From the NCBI GenBank assembly GCA_902489945.1, contig CABUBZ010000002.1, positions 1 to 64,000 of the forward strand: DNA of 64,000 bases, written 5' to 3'. Below the pieces are notes generated by a model. The model ran no database searches. It saw only the letters and a list, made by a program, of their open reading frames with translations, and had not been told where the DNA came from. This DNA is from an uncultured Collinsella sp. GTDB lineage: Bacteria > Actinomycetota > Coriobacteriia > Coriobacteriales > Coriobacteriaceae. A program made the position numbers and the translations under genes. How positions within the stretch are numbered: the stretch's first letter is position 1; the number at the start of each line of letters is the position of its first letter. Positions 61,001 through 64,000 of this stretch are shown here, piece after piece.

Positions 61001-64000
61001 GCGGCGTTGGTGCCGGTAGCGACGACCTTGGCGCCCTCAACGAGCTCGAAGGAGAACTCGCCAGCCTTGAGGTCGCGACCGGTCAGGACCTTGTTCGCGA
61101 TGATCTGGTCAGTGACGCAAGACTCGACAGGCGTCACGTTATAGGTGTTGGTGAACGTAAATGCCGCATCGCCGTCCGGGTTACGGGATACGCTCAGCTT
61201 ACCCTTGCCGTTATCGGTCACGGTGAAGGAAACCTTGCGCGACAGCTTGGCGTCGTTGGTCACGCCAGCGACCTCGCCGGACTCGGTCACCGTGTAGGTA
61301 AAGGTATGCTCGCGCTTCTCGGGCTTCTCACCCAGGGCCTTGTTAAGGTCGTCGAGCGTAAAGGTGATCTTGCCAAAGTCGACCTTGCCCTTGGCGTCGT
61401 TGTGCACGCTCGTGCTCGCAGGCATAGGCGCGCCCTCTTCGCCGGTCACGGTAAAGGTAAACTTACCGGTGATGTCGGCCGGGGTCAGGTCGTCGGGAAC
61501 CTGTAGATTCTTCTTGCCCACAAGCGATGCCTCGGCAGCATTCGTGGTGTAGGCGTTCTTGAACTCGATGCTCTTGGCGTCCTTGGCTTCCTTGGCGTCC
61601 TCAAGCTCGTGCGTGGCAACCAGCTGGCCCTTGCCGTTATCGGTGATGGTCGTCACGATGGTGTGGGTCTTGCTGTCGTAAGTGATGCCATTGTCGGCGT
61701 CGCCCGGGACCTCGCGCAGCCTGTAGGTGTGCTGGCCGATCTCGGTGTACTTGATGGGGTTGAACGTCACCTTACCGTTGGCGTCGTTTGTAACGGTCTC
61801 GACAGGCTTGAATTCCCTATCCACGATCTCGGCCAGCTCGAAGCTGAACTCGCCGGCCGCAAGGTCGCGCCCGGTCAGAGACTTGGTCACGTCAATCTTG
61901 TCGGTAACGCTGGACTCAACAGGCTCCGCAGTGTAGACGTTCTTGAACTCGGTCTCGTCGGCTTCGCTCCAAGTCACCTTCACGTCAGCGCTGAGCTCGC
62001 CCTTCTTGTTGGGCGTTACCGTCACGGTGATCTCCGCGACGTTCTTGCTGTAGGCAATGCCGTCAACCGTGGTACCGGCGTTCTTTTCGCTGACCTTGTA
62101 GACATACGTGCCAGGCTCGGTGTATTTGATCGTGCCGAAGCCAATGGCCGCCTTGCCGTTGTCCAGATCGTCCTTGGTCACAGACACAGCCACGGGCGCT
62201 GTCGCGGACTCGGGCATCGGGGCGCCGTCCTCGGACGTCAGCCCAAACTCAAACGTGTCCTCAGCCTTCCACTGACGGCCCTCGAGCACCTTGGTCAAGC
62301 CAAAGTCGGCCTTGGTATCCACCGTTGCCGGCGTCATGTCGTACTTATAGCTAATCTTGCCGTTGTTGCCCAGGTAGGAGTTGACATGCGTCGCGGTCGC
62401 CTTGGCGGACGTGTTGTTCCACTTGGGGCTGAGCACGTCGGTCGCGGTGCGAGTCTTGTTGCTCTCCTTGATGGTGTGGAGCTCATCGATAAAGGCCAGG
62501 CGTGCGGTTCCCACAGTAAACACCAAGTTACCGTTCTCATCGGGAACAATCGCGCCGTCGAACTTCGCGGCGTCGCCACCGATAAACTCGATGACGGCGG
62601 TGGCGGGCTTGGCCTCGTCGTTCTCGCCCTGCTCCTCAAACTCGTCCTTGTAGTAATAGGCAACCTCGCCAGCCAGCGCGGAACCCTTTGCAGGCTGCGT
62701 GCATTCCTTATCCGTGTAAATGGGCGTCTGCTTCTGGAAATAGTAGTAGCGGTTGGTGTCGGCAGGCTCAAAGGTCGCAACCGTATCGCCCAGCGCGCCG
62801 GCAGCCCACTTGTTCGCGTAGAAATTCACGGTCTTGGCGCCGTCAACGACGGTCGTATTATGCTCGATGTAGTCCTTGAGCCCCGTGACCTTCTCGGGCG
62901 TAAACAGGTTGTCGAGCGCAGCGCTCTTCACGCTCGAGGTGTACTTCACGCGGATAGGCTGAGCGCTGTCGACCGAAAGCTTGCCGTCTTCGTTCTTAAA
63001 GTGGCTCTGCGGAATCAACGACGCAGGAATCTTGACCGTTACGATATCGCCGGTCTGAGGCTCGCCCTCTTTGGCATGTTGAACGGTGATGACCAGGTTC
63101 GCGGCATCACCCGTGAATGTGTAGGTGTCGACGTTGTCCTCGGTCTTTGTCGGCTTGTCAAACGTCGTGCCGTTGTATATAAAACCGTCGACCTGCATAA
63201 AGTCGCCCAGCTCATCGGTAAACGTAATGTAGCCGGACTTGGTCGCGTCGTAACCCTTGTGGATTTCGGTCGGGTGAGGTGCTTCCGACGTAATGGCCTT
63301 TGAGATGTCGTCGAAGACCTTCTTGAGCTCATCGGCATTGGTCGCCGACTTGTAGTAGTCGGAGTTTTCCACGCGCGCACCAAGCATATCGCTCGTATAC
63401 GACGTGGCGCTGGGATAGTTACTCGACACGGCGTGCATGAACTTATTTACGTCGCTCGTTCCCTTATTCGAGGGATCGGCAGCGGGGTTCGCTCCGCTAA
63501 AGATGCCGATAGTATAAACGGTGGCCTTGCCGTCCTTCATGCTCTTGGCAGCCGTCACGGCAGCGTTGGCGACATCAGAATCAAACTCGCTGTAGCTCGT
63601 TGGCTTGCCGTCGGTAAAGAACACAACGACCTTCTTGGCGCCCTCGCGTCCAAAAGTTTTAATGTTTTTCTCGGCTTGTTTCATACCATAATCGGCACGC
63701 GTAGCGCCAGCAGGCTCGATAGAATCGATCGTTCCCTTAAGACCCTTTGCGCCGCCAACCGTGCACGCTGTCAACTCTTGCATTGTCTGCGAATAGTTGT
63801 AGCTATGGCCGCCGGAGCGGTACTTGTCGTTTCCAACTTTGTCGGTCTCATCACCCGCAAACTTAACAATGGCAACCTTATGCTGCCTATCGACACCCTC
63901 GATACCTTCGTTTTGTTTGGCGATGGTGTCGATAAAGCTTTTCGCAGCGCTCTTCAGCGCATCGATACGCTTGGTGGAATCTCCACCACCCATAGGATCA
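58078..64000 (-). CDS. giant VWA / isopeptide-repeat LPxTG surface protein (5' end outside window)
   Basis: About 1973 codons are visible and the frame runs off the window; the ATG at 63993 lies inside the VWA domain (DPMGGGDSTKR), so the true start is upstream. Order: von Willebrand A domain (first ~235 residues), a linker domain region to about 550, ten tandem Spy0128/CnaB-like domains (62330-58255), a PTPDP stalk, the sortase signal LPTTG, a membrane helix and the tail RKR. Each repeat shows a Lys in K-LTGR-type starts, a Glu in Y-xRE and an Asn in F-NTY, the triad for internal isopeptide bonds. Typical of adhesins or pilus tips. No sortase gene is in view. Confidence 0.9.
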   Translation of the reverse strand, partial: DPMGGGDSTKRIDALKSAAKSFIDTIAKQNEGIEGVDRQHKVAIVKFAGDETDKVGNDKYRSGGHSYNYSQTMQELTACTVGGAKGLKGTIDSIEPAGATRADYGMKQAEKNIKTFGREGAKKVVVFFTDGKPTSYSEFDSDVANAAVTAAKSMKDGKATVYTIGIFSGANPAADPSNKGTSDVNKFMHAVSSNYPSATSYTSDMLGARVENSDYYKSATNADELKKVFDDISKAITSEAPHPTEIHKGYDATKSGYITFTDELGDFMQVDGFIYNGTTFDKPTKTEDNVDTYTFTGDAANLVITVQHAKEGEPQTGDIVTVKIPASLIPQSHFKNEDGKLSVDSAQPIRVKYTSSVKSAALDNLFTPEKVTGLKDYIEHNTTVVDGAKTVNFYANKWAAGALGDTVATFEPADTNRYYYFQKQTPIYTDKECTQPAKGSALAGEVAYYYKDEFEEQGENDEAKPATAVIEFIGGDAAKFDGAIVPDENGNLVFTVGTARLAFIDELHTIKESNKTRTATDVLSPKWNNTSAKATATHVNSYLGNNGKISYKYDMTPATVDTKADFGLTKVLEGRQWKAEDTFEFGLTSEDGAPMPESATAPVAVSVTKDDLDNGKAAIGFGTIKYTEPGTYVYKVSEKNAGTTVDGIAYSKNVAEITVTVTPNKKGELSADVKVTWSEADETEFKNVYTAEPVESSVTDKIDVTKSLTGRDLAAGEFSFELAEIVDREFKPVETVTNDANGKVTFNPIKYTEIGQHTYRLREVPGDADNGITYDSKTHTIVTTITDNGKGQLVATHELEDAKEAKDAKSIEFKNAYTTNAAEASLVGKKNLQVPDDLTPADITGKFTFTVTGEEGAPMPASTSVHNDAKGKVDFGKITFTLDDLNKALGEKPEKREHTFTYTVTESGEVAGVTNDAKLSRKVSFTVTDNGKGKLSVSRNPDGDAAFTFTNTYNVTPVESCVTDQIIANKVLTGRDLKAGEFSFELVEGAKVVATGTNAADGKITMGAVKYDKPGTHIYTLREVNGGTTSKGITYGDAKYTIETTITDKGDGTLKAEHVLKDATAATFKNTYSVTPLDAELDFDLSKAIDGRDWTDSDEFSFTITAAEGTPLPDPATVTVNKHDAKDGIAAVKFGKIRYTAAGTYTYEIRENAGNAAGMAYDGHVATAEVTVTEDGEGKLTANVTKKENGRFTNTYRTELNYTAAGGLKLSKSLSGRPMTEGQFTFTVTPADEASANALGLLPGANNFKSPATAEATVGLIDILAGHEVKFTQADAGKTFTYTVAEKNDGKPGYTYDDAVRTVTIAVADDGAGTLTATTTVSGGPEGTHTTVHKSGENKVESALVPFHNSYSATTNTPGGTAAQVVATKTLTGRPMADGEFWFGIAYQGELVGYENLKPNIGGHVSFDALHYDTEMLANLEAAGLAHRTDKDGKLAWTINYTAYEDLFGLPNGVSATTWSFGFKVIVVDNGDGTLTATVDYGGVEPLFENVYGAEAVDAALIGTKKLQAAEGLAPADIAGKFTFTVTADEAGAPMPERTTATNDAAGNVDFGKIHFTLEDLNRALGVTDDATDKAEADEADEAEADEAEAEEADADADANADEPSDESKPAAPTAPRSHTFTYTVTESGSAPGVANDANATRKVSYTVTDDGAGHLRVVREGDDGAAFTFTNTYNVTPTDSVVTDQVKTVKRLTGRDLAAGEFTFELLEDGVVVASGTNDANGNVTLSPIRYEAPGTHTYMLREACPNALGLYKGVTYDGTTYTVVTTVSDNGDGTLTATHKLEGTTESAGFTNKYHAMPTQVSIGAIKVLEGRELKKDEFSFKLVGEDVESTVTNDADGKISFDKFEYDEPGTYVYTISEVKGDEAGMTYDKSVFTATVNVVDDGEGNLKASVAYTKGDKSVEGIVFNNTYKKPETPVPTPDPGTSKTVTNIVKTVKGYLPTTGDQQAAALLMAFVIAMAGVGALVWGIRKR

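Noticed and set aside
63991..63993. ATG at 63993 as the start of the surface protein
   Set aside because: It falls within the VWA metal-site region and the frame continues to the window edge without a stop; the start is outside.

Overview
The window reads as chromosomal DNA of a GC-rich, anaerobic, gut-type actinobacterium of the class Coriobacteriia, most like Collinsella. This is inference from gene content: LuxR-type two-component systems, a glycyl radical enzyme, a mannose-family PTS, LuxS, an NRAMP-related transporter paired with an MgtE-like protein, and a giant LPxTG adhesin. Many intergenic hairpins carry a GGGGACAG core. I see no tRNA, rRNA, CRISPR array, transposase or prophage gene. 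No 16S or core marker is present, so the genus is not proven.

Layout. 1-4.1 kb: a leftward signalling operon (7TM sensor, histidine kinase, LuxR regulator). 4.2-5.7 kb: a 6-phospho-beta-glucosidase. 5.8-7.1 kb: an AAA ATPase gene bracketed by two copies of one hairpin repeat. 7.2-10.6 kb: a DUF4867-like gene, two paralogous GntR/UTRA regulators and a small TPR-like membrane protein. 10.7-15.1 kb: a leftward sugar operon (PTS IIA-IIB-IIC-IID, manA, pentulose-phosphate-type 3-epimerase, GntR). 15.3-18.0 kb: a rightward deoC-manA-SDR group. 18.1-23.9 kb: a HAD phosphatase and a glycyl radical enzyme/activase/fructose-6-phosphate aldolase group with a divergent DeoR regulator. This matches the E. 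coli ybiW-ybiY-fsaA set and probably cleaves anhydrohexitol phosphates. 24.0-33.0 kb: luxS, a FGGY kinase, a split transketolase, a FucI/AraA-like isomerase and LacI (a pentose cassette), then nucleoside hydrolase plus ribokinase.

33.1-47.5 kb: cell-envelope and ion functions. These are an OafA/OatA-type acyltransferase, the NRAMP/MgtE-like operon behind a long, apparently structured leader, a NodB-like deacetylase that has lost its metal histidines, PRC-barrel and YtxH proteins, a stand-alone cyanophycin-synthetase N-domain protein, a CorC/HlyC protein, a PAQR protein, an alpha/beta hydrolase and a DUF362 ferredoxin-like protein. 47.8-57.5 kb: a methyltransferase, an FtsX-type ABC exporter, an ABC-2 exporter and a divergent, apparently leaderless histidine kinase/response regulator pair that may control the latter. 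57.5-58.0 kb: two long-inverted-repeat (MITE-like) elements. 58.1-64 kb: a giant VWA/isopeptide-repeat LPxTG surface protein, cut by the window edge.

Together the genes describe sugar and nucleoside scavenging by an anaerobe with surface adhesion and peptide or drug export. The least explained items are the structured leader of the Mg2+-type transport operon, the GGGGACAG hairpin families and inverted-repeat elements, the degenerate kinase and deacetylase domains, and the free-standing cyanophycin-synthetase-like domain.
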